Source: Alphaproteobacteria bacterium
GTDB lineage: Bacteria; Pseudomonadota; Alphaproteobacteria; Rhodobacterales; Rhodobacteraceae
NCBI GenBank assembly: GCA_030424865.1
Contig: JAUHVR010000001.1
Location: forward strand, 372,001 to 436,000
Direction: 5' to 3'
Length of the DNA: 64,000 bases
A program made the position numbers and the translations under genes. The notes beneath the pieces are model-generated. The model had not been told where the DNA came from. It did no database searches and was given only the letters and a program-made list of their open reading frames with translations. Positions 54,662 through 63,923 of the stretch are shown one piece after another. Numbering within the stretch: position 1 is the stretch's first letter; every line of letters starts with the position of its first letter.

Positions 54662-55933
54662 ATGCTTTCCGTTCTGTCCAGCGCCTGGGCGCTGCTTCTG
54701 GGCATGATGCTGCTGATGATCGGCAACGGCCTGCAAGGCACGCTGCTGGGTGTGCGTGGCGAGATCGAGGGCTTTTCGACAGTCGAGATGTCCTTTGTCA
54801 TGTCTGCCTATTTCCTGGGCTTCCTGGGCGGGTCACGCCTGACACCCGAGATGATCCGGCGGGTCGGTCATGTCCGCGTTTTTGCGGCGCTGGCATCGTT
54901 CATCTCGGCGGTGCTGATCCTGTTCCCGACCTTCGCTGACCCGATCGCCTGGTCGGTTGGCCGCGTTGTCATCGGGTTCTGCTTTTCGGGCGTCTATGTG
55001 ACGGCAGAAAGCTGGCTGAACAACGCCGCTACAAATGAAAACCGGGGCAAGGCGCTGTCGCTTTACATGATCGTGCAAATGATCGGCGTCGTGTCCGCGC
55101 AGGGCCTGCTGCTGGTCGCGGACCCTTCGGGCTATGTGCTCTTTGTCATCCCCTCGGTCCTGGTTTCGATCTCTTTTGCGCCGATCCTTCTGTCGATCAG
55201 CCCGACACCCGCCTTTGACAGCACGAAACCGATGACCCTGCGCGAGCTGTTTCGTGTCTCGCCGCTGGGCTGTGTGGGCATGTTCCTGTTGGGCGGTGTC
55301 TTTGCGGCGCAATTCGGCATGGGCGCGGTCTATGGCGCCGAAGCGGGCATGTCGCTGTCGCAAATCTCGCTCTTTGTTGCGACCTTCTATATCGGCGCGG
55401 TGTTGATCCAATATCCGCTGGGCTGGCTGTCTGATCGAATGGACCGACGTCTGTTGATTATGATCGTTGCCGCAATTTGCGGCTTGGGCGGCGTGATCGG
55501 CATGGCCTTTGACGGGATCTATTCCATGCTTCTGGTCGCGGCCTTTCTTGTGGGCGGCATGTCAAACCCGCTGTATTCGCTGCTTCTGGCCTATACCAAC
55601 GACTTTCTGGATTTCGAAGATATGGCCAGCGCCTCGGGCGGGCTGCTGTTCATCAACGGGATCGGGGCCGTGGCCGGCCCGGTCGTCACCGGTTGGATCA
55701 TGGGCGTGATCGGGGCACTCGGGTTTTTCCTTGTGATCAGCGTGCTGATGGCTGGGCTGGCCGTGTATGCCGCCTATCGGATGACGCAGCGCGCCGCGCC
55801 TTCGGTCGAGGAAACCGGCACCTACGCACCGCTGGCCCCGACCTCGTCTCCGGTCTTTGTGGAAGTCGCACAAGAGTATGCAATTGAGCAGGCGCAGGAA
55901 ACAGAGCCTGAAAATTCCGCACCCCCGGCATAA
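54662..55933 (+). CDS. Major facilitator superfamily transporter
   Basis: A 423-residue membrane protein with twelve predicted helices, including LLLGMMLLMIGNGLQGTLLG, SAYFLGFLGGSRLTPEMIRRVGHVRV (loop 2-3) and the second-half motif YPLGWLSDRMDRRLLIM, plus a Pro/Glu-rich tail. It resembles the YcaD/MFS group of small-molecule exporters; substrate unknown. 99 bp after queA, with AAAAGGA upstream. Independent unit or queA operon cannot be separated. Confidence 0.92.
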   Translation: MLSVLSSAWALLLGMMLLMIGNGLQGTLLGVRGEIEGFSTVEMSFVMSAYFLGFLGGSRLTPEMIRRVGHVRVFAALASFISAVLILFPTFADPIAWSVGRVVIGFCFSGVYVTAESWLNNAATNENRGKALSLYMIVQMIGVVSAQGLLLVADPSGYVLFVIPSVLVSISFAPILLSISPTPAFDSTKPMTLRELFRVSPLGCVGMFLLGGVFAAQFGMGAVYGAEAGMSLSQISLFVATFYIGAVLIQYPLGWLSDRMDRRLLIMIVAAICGLGGVIGMAFDGIYSMLLVAAFLVGGMSNPLYSLLLAYTNDFLDFEDMASASGGLLFINGIGAVAGPVVTGWIMGVIGALGFFLVISVLMAGLAVYAAYRMTQRAAPSVEETGTYAPLAPTSSPVFVEVAQEYAIEQAQETEPENSAPPA

Positions 55934-56055
55934 TGTTGCCATTTGGTCGCCTATTGACCCGTTTATGACGAACTGATGCAAAACTTTACTTCATTTTGCG
56001 TGCTAACAAATCGTTAATGAATTGAGGTGGTCGAAAGCACGCGCAGGAGGCAAAA

Positions 56056-56631
56056 ATGGCTTCGCCCGAAGAGATCTTGAAATTCTGGCTGGACGAAACC
56101 GGTCCGGAGGGGTGGTACAAAGGTGGCGCCGAACTTGACGCGATTATTCGCGACAGGTTCGAAGAGACATGGAACGCGGCGATGGAGGGCAAGTTTGCCC
56201 TTTGGCTGACCTATCCCAGCGGCGCGCTGGCCTATATCATCCTGACCGATCAGTTCCCGCGCAACATGTTCCGCGGCACGGCCAAGGCGTTCTCGTCCGA
56301 CCACGTCGCCCGCGCGGCGGCCAAACAGGCGATCCACCGTGGCTGGGACATGAAGATCGACGGCGCCGCGCGCCGGTTCTTCTACATGCCGCTGATGCAT
56401 TCCGAGAACCTTTGTGACCAGGAACGCTGCATCCGGCTCATGAAAGAGCGTATGGACAACGGCGAACAGAACCTCTTGCACGCCAAGGCGCACCGCGAGG
56501 TCATCCGGCTGTTCGGCCGTTTCCCGACCCGCAACGACGCGCTGTCCCGCTGCTCGACCAGCAGCGAAAAGCAATACGTTCAGGATGGCGGCTATGGCGC
56601 CACCGTGCGTAAGTTGCAGGCGGTCGGCTGA
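56056..56631 (+). CDS. DUF924 family protein
   Basis: A 191-residue protein of the DUF924 family (tetratricopeptide-like helical fold). It begins ASPEEILKFWLDETGPEGWYKGG, with LTYPSGALAYIILTDQFPRNMFRGTAKAF and RRFFYMPLMHSENLCDQE, all strongly conserved in the family, and ends GRFPTRNDALSRCSTSSE. Function unknown. A good AGGAGG-like sequence precedes the ATG. Convergent with the LysR gene, 3 bp apart. Confidence 0.92.
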   Translation: MASPEEILKFWLDETGPEGWYKGGAELDAIIRDRFEETWNAAMEGKFALWLTYPSGALAYIILTDQFPRNMFRGTAKAFSSDHVARAAAKQAIHRGWDMKIDGAARRFFYMPLMHSENLCDQERCIRLMKERMDNGEQNLLHAKAHREVIRLFGRFPTRNDALSRCSTSSEKQYVQDGGYGATVRKLQAVG

Positions 56632-56634
56632 CGA

Positions 56635-57552
56635 TCAACTGAACCGTTCGTTCAGGGTGCGCCGGGTCTGTTCAGCCTCGGCGCGCAACCAATCCACAAA
56701 TTTCTGCATCTGGGGCCGCCGCGAGGCTGCGTCGCCCCTCAGTCGCATTTGATAAGGCTTGGGCGCCCGGATGTGTTGGCTGGTCGGGAATGGCAGCACG
56801 ACAGTGCCTGCACGGACATCGTCCATCAGCAATGCGTATCCGCAGACAAGAAATCCGACGTTTTCACGAACCGCATCAAGGGCCACACGGGCGTGGCGGT
56901 AGTGAACACCACGGTCCGGACCTTTGGTGCGCTGGCCGAATTTGCTGAACCAGTCGACCCAGCCGGGATGATCGTCCTGATCCCTTTGGGATTGAAGATG
57001 TAGCAGGGGCATGCCTTCCATTTCCATTTTCGGATCCCAGTCTGCCAATCGACGGGTGTTGTCTGGTCCGGTGACGGGCACCAGAACATCCCGAAACAAG
57101 GCTTCGCCGCCATCGCCGCCGTATTCGACCCTGCAATCCGGTGTGCCAAGGCGCATTGGCACGTCGCCTTCACCGTTGACGCAGAACAGGATATTCGGGT
57201 GCGCCTCTCGAAACTCCGTCAGGCGCGGGCGTAACCACAATTCCGCCCAGTCCGGATCCGCAACGATGTGAATTTCGGTGACCCTTTGAAAGTCCAGTGT
57301 CTCGGCCACCCGCTCCAATGCGGAAAATCCCGCCTTCAGATCTTGCAACGCGGTCTCGAGTTCGGGTGTCGGTTGCAGGCCAGATCGACCGCGCAGCAAA
57401 AGGTCGGTTCCCAGGTAATCCTCAAGCGCCCGAATCCTCTGGCCGACTGCGGCCGGGGTGATCCCCAGCCGCTGTGCTGCGGCCTTCAGCGACCCTTCGC
57501 GGATCGCAAGCTCTAGCGCCTGAAGCGATTTGAGATGTGTAATGGACGCCAT
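56635..57552 (-). CDS. LysR-family transcriptional regulator
   Basis: A 305-residue LTTR. The N-terminal helix-turn-helix is HLKSLQALELAIREGSLKAAAQRLGITPAAVGQRIRALEDYLGTDLL, followed by the linker helix and a type 2 periplasmic-binding-like effector domain (about 90-300). The ATG at 57552 is used; an upstream TTG could add twelve residues. It is divergent from the DUF4242 gene and two dyads lie between, so it probably controls that gene and itself. Confidence 0.93.
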   Translation of the reverse strand: MASITHLKSLQALELAIREGSLKAAAQRLGITPAAVGQRIRALEDYLGTDLLLRGRSGLQPTPELETALQDLKAGFSALERVAETLDFQRVTEIHIVADPDWAELWLRPRLTEFREAHPNILFCVNGEGDVPMRLGTPDCRVEYGGDGGEALFRDVLVPVTGPDNTRRLADWDPKMEMEGMPLLHLQSQRDQDDHPGWVDWFSKFGQRTKGPDRGVHYRHARVALDAVRENVGFLVCGYALLMDDVRAGTVVLPFPTSQHIRAPKPYQMRLRGDAASRRPQMQKFVDWLRAEAEQTRRTLNERFS

Positions 57553-57556
57553 ATGA

Positions 57557-57612
57557 TAAAGTTTACCTTTACTTGAAAAAAGATTCAACGATTTGGCTAA
57601 AGTTTGGCTTTA
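57557..57612. promoter_or_regulatory. Paired TAAAG-N5-CTTTA dyads, candidate LysR operators
   Basis: Two perfect inverted repeats of the same type: TAAAG-TTTAC-CTTTA at 57557-57571 and TAAAG-TTTGG-CTTTA at 57598-57612. Their starts are 41 bp apart, about four DNA turns, so both face the same side. They lie just before the LysR start and upstream of the DUF4242 gene. An extra AAAG follows at 57620. Confidence 0.7.
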
Positions 57613-57695
57613 CTGCACTAAAGAATATTGAGTTAGGCCCCGGCGCGAACTGCTGTCATGCTGCTTTCATCAACTGGCCAACAGGAGGAAAAGAC

Positions 57696-57980
57696 ATGGC
57701 TGAGATGAAGCGTTACATCATCGAACGTGACATTCCCGGAATCGGTGAAATGTCGGTAACGGAACTCTGCGGCGCCGCAAGGGCGTCAAACCAGGCGCTG
57801 GCCACGATCGGGTCAGGCATCCAATGGCAGCATTCTTATCTTGCCGGAGACAAGACCTTTTGCGTTTATCTGGCCGACGGAGAGGACAGCATCCGCAAAC
57901 ACGCGGAACTGAGCGGCATTCCGTTCTCGAACGTGACCGAGGTGCCCCAGATCATTGATCCGCTGACCGCGAACAACTGA
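57696..57980 (+). CDS. DUF4242 (SCO4226-like) protein
   Basis: A 94-residue protein of the DUF4242 family, which has a ferredoxin-like fold; the Streptomyces member SCO4226 binds nickel. It begins AEMKRYIIERDIPGIGEMSV and includes IQWQHSYLAGDKTFCVYLA with His and Cys that may bind metal, ending HAELSGIPFSNVTEVPQIIDP. The ATG at 57696 has a strong AGGAGGAAA site upstream. Expression probably depends on the divergent LysR protein. Confidence 0.92.
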   Translation: MAEMKRYIIERDIPGIGEMSVTELCGAARASNQALATIGSGIQWQHSYLAGDKTFCVYLADGEDSIRKHAELSGIPFSNVTEVPQIIDPLTANN

Positions 57981-58056
57981 TCCTGTCGCGCATTGAGGCT
58001 CTCTCTCCAATCGCCTAACGTTCTACAAACGGACTTGGTTTCAGGGAGAGGGCCCA

Positions 58057-59451
58057 ATGGCGGCAAAGAGCTTTGATATGATCGTGATCGGCGCAGGGCC
58101 CGGCGGCTATGTGGCGGCGATCCGGGGCGCGCAGCTGGGCCTCAAGGTGGCCATTGTCGAGCGCGAACATATGGGCGGCATCTGCCTGAACTGGGGCTGC
58201 ATCCCGACAAAGGCGCTGTTGCGCTCGTCCGAGGTCTTTCACCTGATGCATCGCGCCAAGGAATTTGGCCTGAGCGCCGACAAGATCGGCTTCGATCTGG
58301 ACGCCGTGGTCAAACGCTCGCGCGGGGTGGCCAAGCAGTTGAACGGAGGGGTCGGGCACCTTTTGAAGAAAAACAAGGTCACGGCGATCATGGGCGAAGC
58401 CACGCTGACCGGCAAAGGTCAGGTCGCGGTCAAGACCGACAAGGGCACCGAGGCGCTGACGTCCAGGAACATCGTTCTGGCCACCGGCGCGCGGGCGCGG
58501 GAGTTGCCGGGGCTCGAGGCGGATGGCGAACTGGTCTGGACCTACAAACACGCGCTGATGCCGCCCCGGATGCCGAAAAAGCTTTTGGTGATCGGCTCGG
58601 GCGCGATCGGGATCGAGTTCGCCAGCTTCTACAACACGCTGGGCGCCGAAACGACGGTGGTCGAGGTCATGGACCGCATCCTGCCGGTCGAGGATGCCGA
58701 GATCAGCGCATTTGCCAAGAAACAGTTCGAAAAGCAGGGCATGACGATCCGCGAAAAGGCGATGGTCAAGCAGCTGGACCGGGGAAACGGCACGGTCACG
58801 GCGCATATCGAACAGGGCGGCAAGGTCTCGCAAGAGGTCTTCGACACCGTAATCTCAGCCGTGGGCATTGTCGGCAATACCGAGGGGCTGGGGCTCGAGG
58901 CGCTTGGGGTCAAGGTGGACCGGACCCATGTCGTGACCGACCCGATGTGCCGGACCGGGGTTGAGGGGCTATATGCCATCGGCGATCTGGCCGGCGCGCC
59001 ATGGCTGGCGCACAAGGCCAGCCACGAAGGTGTCATGGTGGCCGAGTTGATCGCCGGTGGGCATCCCCATGCGGTGGACCCCGACAGCATCGCCGGGTGC
59101 ACCTACTGCCATCCGCAGGTGGCCAGCGTCGGCCTGACCGAGGCGCAGGCCAAGGAGAAGGGGCTCGACATCAAGGTCGGACGCTTCCCCTTCATCGGCA
59201 ACGGCAAGGCGATTGCCCTGGGCGAACCCGAGGGGTTGATCAAGACCGTGTTCGACGCCAAGACCGGTGCGCTTTTGGGTGCGCATATGGTCGGGGCCGA
59301 GGTGACCGAGTTGATCCAGGGCTACGTCGTGGGCCGTCAGCTGGAGACCACGGAGGAAGACCTGATGAACACGGTATTCCCGCATCCGACGCTAAGTGAA
59401 ATGATGCACGAAAGCGTGCTCGACGCCTTTGGGCGGGCGATTCACTTCTGA
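58057..59451 (+). CDS. lpdA: Dihydrolipoyl dehydrogenase
   Basis: A 464-residue flavoprotein that reoxidises dihydrolipoamide in the 2-oxoacid dehydrogenase complexes or the glycine cleavage system. FAD motif IVIGAGPGGYVAAIRGA; redox pair Cys43 and Cys48 in GGICLNWGCIPTKALL; NAD motif KLLVIGSGAIGIEFASFY; C-terminal His-Glu in HPTLSEMMHESVLD. It is not with E1/E2 genes, so it is a free-standing copy and may serve more than one complex. Ribosome binding site GGGAGAGGG before the ATG. Confidence 0.96.
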   Translation: MAAKSFDMIVIGAGPGGYVAAIRGAQLGLKVAIVEREHMGGICLNWGCIPTKALLRSSEVFHLMHRAKEFGLSADKIGFDLDAVVKRSRGVAKQLNGGVGHLLKKNKVTAIMGEATLTGKGQVAVKTDKGTEALTSRNIVLATGARARELPGLEADGELVWTYKHALMPPRMPKKLLVIGSGAIGIEFASFYNTLGAETTVVEVMDRILPVEDAEISAFAKKQFEKQGMTIREKAMVKQLDRGNGTVTAHIEQGGKVSQEVFDTVISAVGIVGNTEGLGLEALGVKVDRTHVVTDPMCRTGVEGLYAIGDLAGAPWLAHKASHEGVMVAELIAGGHPHAVDPDSIAGCTYCHPQVASVGLTEAQAKEKGLDIKVGRFPFIGNGKAIALGEPEGLIKTVFDAKTGALLGAHMVGAEVTELIQGYVVGRQLETTEEDLMNTVFPHPTLSEMMHESVLDAFGRAIHF

Positions 59452-59524
59452 ACGACCGGCTGGCCCGTCGCGCGCCCTGCGCTCTGTCCCGTTGGTCGGC
59501 GCATGATTTTTGCGCCTCCGGCGG

Positions 59525-59583
59525 GAGTATTTTCGGGAAAGATGAAAGGCGAACGAGTGTCCTTCATCTTTCTGAAAATACTC
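59525..59583. repeat. Long inverted repeat of a Rhodobacterales intergenic element
   Basis: Arm 1 at 59525-59546 (GAGTATTTTCGGGAAAGATGAA) pairs with arm 2 at 59563-59583 over ~21 bp, with one mismatch/bulge, around a 16-nt loop. The preceding GCGCCTCCGGCGG plus the GTATTTT...AAAGATGAA core recurs at 61208-61247 before the cysteine desulfurase gene. It lies between lpdA and a convergent small gene. Confidence 0.85.
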
Positions 59584-59599
59584 AAAAAAACAGAAAAAA

Positions 59600-59824
59600 T
59601 CAGGACTTCGGCTCGATCGTCTTGAGCTTGGCTTCCAGGACCTTGCGCCCGCGAATGGCGGCAAGGCGCACGCGGACAGCCGTGATATAGGCCTCTTCCA
59701 ACGTGGTCGAAGAGGCGGCGATGGTCTTGGCCACCTCTTCGTAAAGACGGTCATCGCCCGTGCGGGCCATGACCTTCATTGTGTCCTGCGCCAGCTTATC
59801 GGCGATGTCATCGACATAGGACAT
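59600..59824 (-). CDS. Small helical protein of unknown function
   Basis: A 74-residue charged protein, mostly helical (SYVDDIADKLAQDTMKVMARTGDD, EEVAKTIAASSTTLEEAYITAV, ending KLKTIEPKS). I do not recognise a named family. It lies 10 bp downstream of the alpha/beta hydrolase gene on the same strand, so it is probably cotranscribed. Reading frame and position support a real gene. Confidence 0.75.
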   Translation of the reverse strand: MSYVDDIADKLAQDTMKVMARTGDDRLYEEVAKTIAASSTTLEEAYITAVRVRLAAIRGRKVLEAKLKTIEPKS

Positions 59825-59834
59825 GGGCGCGCCC

Positions 59835-60488
59835 TTAGCGGGTGTTTTCCGTCAGGCGACGTTTCACATAGTCCGTGACGTTGCCGATCATGGTGTCCAT
59901 GTGGGGCTCTTCGAAGAAGTGGCCCGAGCCGTCGATTTCCTCGTGGGTGATCGTGATGCCCTTTTGCTCGTGCAGCTTGCTGACCAGCGACCGGGTGTCC
60001 GCGGGCGGCGCCACGCGGTCATTGGTGCCGTTGATGATCAGTCCCGAACTGGGGCAGGGCGCCAGGAACGAGAAATCGTACATGTTGGCCGGGGGCGAGA
60101 CCGAGATGAACCCGGTGATTTCCGGCCGGCGCATCAGAAGCTGCATGCCGATCCAGGCCCCGAACGAGAAGCCGGCAACCCAGCAATGCTTGGAGTTGTT
60201 GTTCATCGACTGCAGATAGTCGAGGGCCGAGGCCGCGTCGCTGAGTTCGCCCACACCCTGGTCGTATTCGCCCTGGCTGCGGCCCACGCCACGGAAATTG
60301 AAGCGCAACACGGTGAAGCCCATGTTGTAGAACGCGTAGTGCAGGTTGTAGACGACCTTGTTGTTCATCGTCCCGCCAAACTGCGGGTGCGGATGCAGCA
60401 CGATGGCAATCGGGGCGTCTCGGTCTTTTTGCGGGTGGTAGCGGCCTTCGAGGCGGCCTTCGGGTCCGGGAAAAATCACCTCGGGCAT
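59835..60488 (-). CDS. Alpha/beta hydrolase (dienelactone-hydrolase-like)
   Basis: A 217-residue alpha/beta hydrolase of a widespread family. Motifs: AIVLHPHPQFGGTMNNKVV (oxyanion hole region), FNFRGVGRSQGEYDQGVGE, nucleophile Ser in VAGFSFGAWIGMQ, an acid in NGTNDRVAPPAD, and His in GSGHFFEEPH. It has no signal peptide. Substrate unknown. Divergent from iscR across 181 bp that contains the palindrome at 60548. Confidence 0.92.
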   Translation of the reverse strand: MPEVIFPGPEGRLEGRYHPQKDRDAPIAIVLHPHPQFGGTMNNKVVYNLHYAFYNMGFTVLRFNFRGVGRSQGEYDQGVGELSDAASALDYLQSMNNNSKHCWVAGFSFGAWIGMQLLMRRPEITGFISVSPPANMYDFSFLAPCPSSGLIINGTNDRVAPPADTRSLVSKLHEQKGITITHEEIDGSGHFFEEPHMDTMIGNVTDYVKRRLTENTR

Positions 60489-60547
60489 GGGGGGCTCGTG
60501 TCTCCTTGCGGCCGGGCGGCAAATTCTTGACGAATTTGCTCTGATAC

Positions 60548-60564
60548 CTTAGAATCATTCTAAG
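60548..60564. promoter_or_regulatory. Perfect palindrome upstream of iscR, candidate iron-regulator site
   Basis: CTTAGAAT-C-ATTCTAAG is a 17-bp perfect palindrome with arms of eight. The core TTAGAA-N3-TTCTAA is like the Irr control element of alphaproteobacteria, as I recall it. It lies 105 bp before the iscR start and 59 bp before the hydrolase start, so it could control either. The regulator is inferred, not seen. Confidence 0.7.
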
Positions 60565-60669
60565 TCTGCAACAGTTGCGGACTTTTGCTCAAAGGCAAAT
60601 AGGCGTTTGTGCCAGCCGCGTCAATCGGGTGGCCCATGAGAGCTTTAGGTCGATGGCTGCGGGGGACAA

Positions 60670-61131
60670 ATGAAGCTGAGTACAAAGGGGCGATATGCCA
60701 TGGTTGCGCTCGCCGATATTGCGTTGCAGCCCGAAGATGCGCTTGTCACGCTTGGCGATGTTTCGCGCCGTCAGGACATTTCGCTTCCCTATCTGGAACA
60801 GTTGTTTGTCAAGCTGCGACGGGCGGGGCTGGTGGTGTCGGTGCGGGGGCCCGGTGGCGGGTACCGGCTGGCGAAATCCGCGTCCGACATCCGGGTGGTC
60901 GATATTCTTGCAGCCGTGGATGAGACGGTGGATGCGATGCACAAGGGGGCGGGTGCCTCTGGCGGGGCCTCTGGCAGCCGTGCGCAATCCCTGACCAATC
61001 GGTTGTGGGAGGGGCTGAGCGCGCATGTCTATGTGTTTCTGCACCAGACACGATTGTCGGACGTGATCGAGAATGATCTGGCGCCCTGTCCGGCCGTGCC
61101 TTCGCTGTTTTCGGTGGTGGACGAATCGTGA
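60670..61131 (+). CDS. iscR: Rrf2-family iron-sulfur regulator IscR
   Basis: A 153-residue Rrf2 regulator starting the suf operon. Winged helix: KLSTKGRYAMVALADIAL, DISLPYLEQLFVKLRRAGLVVSVRGPGGGYRLAK. The loop that carries three Fe-S cysteines in E. coli IscR (about 90-108) contains none here; the only cysteine is Cys140 in APCPAVPSL. Rhodobacteraceae IscR proteins are known to have this reduced cysteine set and unusual cluster binding. The ATG at 60670 is used. Likely senses iron-sulfur status and controls the following genes. Confidence 0.93.
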   Translation: MKLSTKGRYAMVALADIALQPEDALVTLGDVSRRQDISLPYLEQLFVKLRRAGLVVSVRGPGGGYRLAKSASDIRVVDILAAVDETVDAMHKGAGASGGASGSRAQSLTNRLWEGLSAHVYVFLHQTRLSDVIENDLAPCPAVPSLFSVVDES

Positions 61132-61191
61132 GAGGGCGCTGTCACGTGGTCGCGCCTGCGGCGCGGCAGGATAAGCGCTGGCGCGCGGGAT

Positions 61192-61247
61192 GGGGGCTCT
61201 GCCCCCAGCGCCTTCGGCTCCCCCCGGCGTATTTTTGGAAAGATGAA
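61192..61247 (+). repeat. Rhodobacterales intergenic repeat between iscR and the desulfurase gene
   Basis: It starts with the perfect hairpin GGGGGC-TCT-GCCCCC (61192-61206) and continues GCGCCTTCGGC... to a GTATTTTTGGAAAGATGAA end at 61247, the same core as 59512-59546. The GAAGGTGG at its 3' end lies 10 bases before the GTG start of the desulfurase, so the repeat seems to supply its ribosome binding site. Confidence 0.85.
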
Positions 61248-61258
61248 GGTGGGCTGTC

Positions 61259-62302
61259 GTGAAGCGGGTCTATCTGGATCACAATGCCACCACGCCTTTG
61301 CGGGATGAGGCACGCGCGGCCATGATTGCGGCGATGGATGTGGCGGGAAACCCGTCGTCGGTGCATGCCGAGGGGCGCGCGGCCAAGGGGTTGGTCGAGC
61401 GGGCCAGAACGCAGGTCGCGCAGGCTTTTGGGGCCGATGGGGCGGATGTTGTCTTTACATCCAGTGCAACGGAAGCTGCCGCGCTGGCCTTGGCCGGTCG
61501 CGGGTTGCAGGGCGCGGCGGTGGAACATGATGCCGTTCGGTCCTGGGTGACCGAGGTGCTTGAGGTGGACGCCTCGGGGTGTGTGACAGTTCCCGCGCCC
61601 GAGACGGCGGCCTTGCAGCTTGCAAACTCCGAGACGGGCGTCTTGCAAAGTTTGCCGGACGGGCTGGCTGTTTCCGATGCGACCCAGGCCTTTGGCAAGG
61701 TGCCGGTCGCCTTCAATTGGCTTGGCTGCGGGATGGCCTTGATCTCGGCCCATAAGTTGGGTGGTCCGAAGGGCATTGGTGCGCTGGTCATGAAGCGGGG
61801 CACCGATCTGGCCGCGCAGATCAAGGGCGGCGGGCAAGAGATGGGGCGGCGCTCGGGCACCGAGAATGTCATCGGGATCGCCGGTTTTGGGGCGGCGGCC
61901 GAAGCGGCGGCACGGGATCTGGCCGAGGATCGCTGGGCCAGGGTTGAAAAACTTAGAAACATTCTAGAATCAGCTATTGAGGTCTCGGCAAAAGAGACTA
62001 TTTTTGTCGGGAAATCAGCGCCGCGGTTGCCGAACACCTCGTGCTTCGCCGTTCCGGGGTGGAAAGGGGAAACGCAGGTCATGCAGATGGACCTGGCGGG
62101 GTTTGCCATTTCGGCAGGCTCGGCCTGTTCCAGCGGCAAGGTCCGCGCCTCGCGGGTGCTGACGGCCATGGGCTATGGCGAGGATGTGGCGTCAAGCGCC
62201 ATTCGCGTCAGCCTGGGGCTGGACACAACAGAAGACGACGTCAGCCGGTTTGTGGAAACCTGGCTGGCCAAATATGAAAAACACTGCGCGCGTGCCGCGT
62301 GA
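61259..62302 (+). CDS. Cysteine desulfurase (NifS/IscS-type)
   Basis: A 347-residue PLP enzyme that takes sulfur from cysteine for iron-sulfur cluster assembly. PLP Lys166 in LISAHKLGGPKG; the sulfur-carrying Cys290 in SAGSACSSGKVRASRVL. It belongs to the NifS/IscS group rather than SufS, as is usual for the Rhodobacterales suf operon. The start is a GTG at 61259. It lies between iscR and sufB. An AT-rich stretch at about 61940-61980 inside the gene holds a second TTAGAA-type motif. Confidence 0.94.
   Translation: MKRVYLDHNATTPLRDEARAAMIAAMDVAGNPSSVHAEGRAAKGLVERARTQVAQAFGADGADVVFTSSATEAAALALAGRGLQGAAVEHDAVRSWVTEVLEVDASGCVTVPAPETAALQLANSETGVLQSLPDGLAVSDATQAFGKVPVAFNWLGCGMALISAHKLGGPKGIGALVMKRGTDLAAQIKGGGQEMGRRSGTENVIGIAGFGAAAEAAARDLAEDRWARVEKLRNILESAIEVSAKETIFVGKSAPRLPNTSCFAVPGWKGETQVMQMDLAGFAISAGSACSSGKVRASRVLTAMGYGEDVASSAIRVSLGLDTTEDDVSRFVETWLAKYEKHCARAA
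61953..61967. promoter_or_regulatory. Intragenic copy of the TTAGAA-type motif
   Basis: TTAGAA-ACA-TTCTAG inside the desulfurase gene agrees with the palindrome before iscR at all but one of the paired positions and is in a locally AT-rich patch. It is 360 bp before sufB. Chance occurrence is possible. Confidence 0.4.
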
Positions 62303-62326
62303 TCTGGACGATCGAAAGGGATGAAC

Positions 62327-63850
<1,524 letters not shown>

Positions 63851-63897
63851 CCGATTTCCGTCACGGAAATCGGTCCGTTTTCCTTGAAGGAAAACGG
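63851..63897 (+). repeat. Two tandem hairpins between sufB and the next gene
   Basis: Hairpin 1: CCGATTTCCG-TCA-CGGAAATCGG (63851-63873), starting right after the sufB stop. Hairpin 2: CCGTTTTCCTT-G-AAGGAAAACGG (63875-63897). Both stems are perfect. No T-run follows, so they look like mRNA processing or repeat elements rather than a terminator. Confidence 0.85.
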
Positions 63898-63923
63898 TTT
63901 CGCAAACGGTGAGGACACGAGGC

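Noticed and set aside
59525-59599. The long inverted repeat as a terminator of lpdA
   Set aside because: On the + strand it is followed by an A-run rather than T residues; the stem belongs to a repeat family seen again at 61208.
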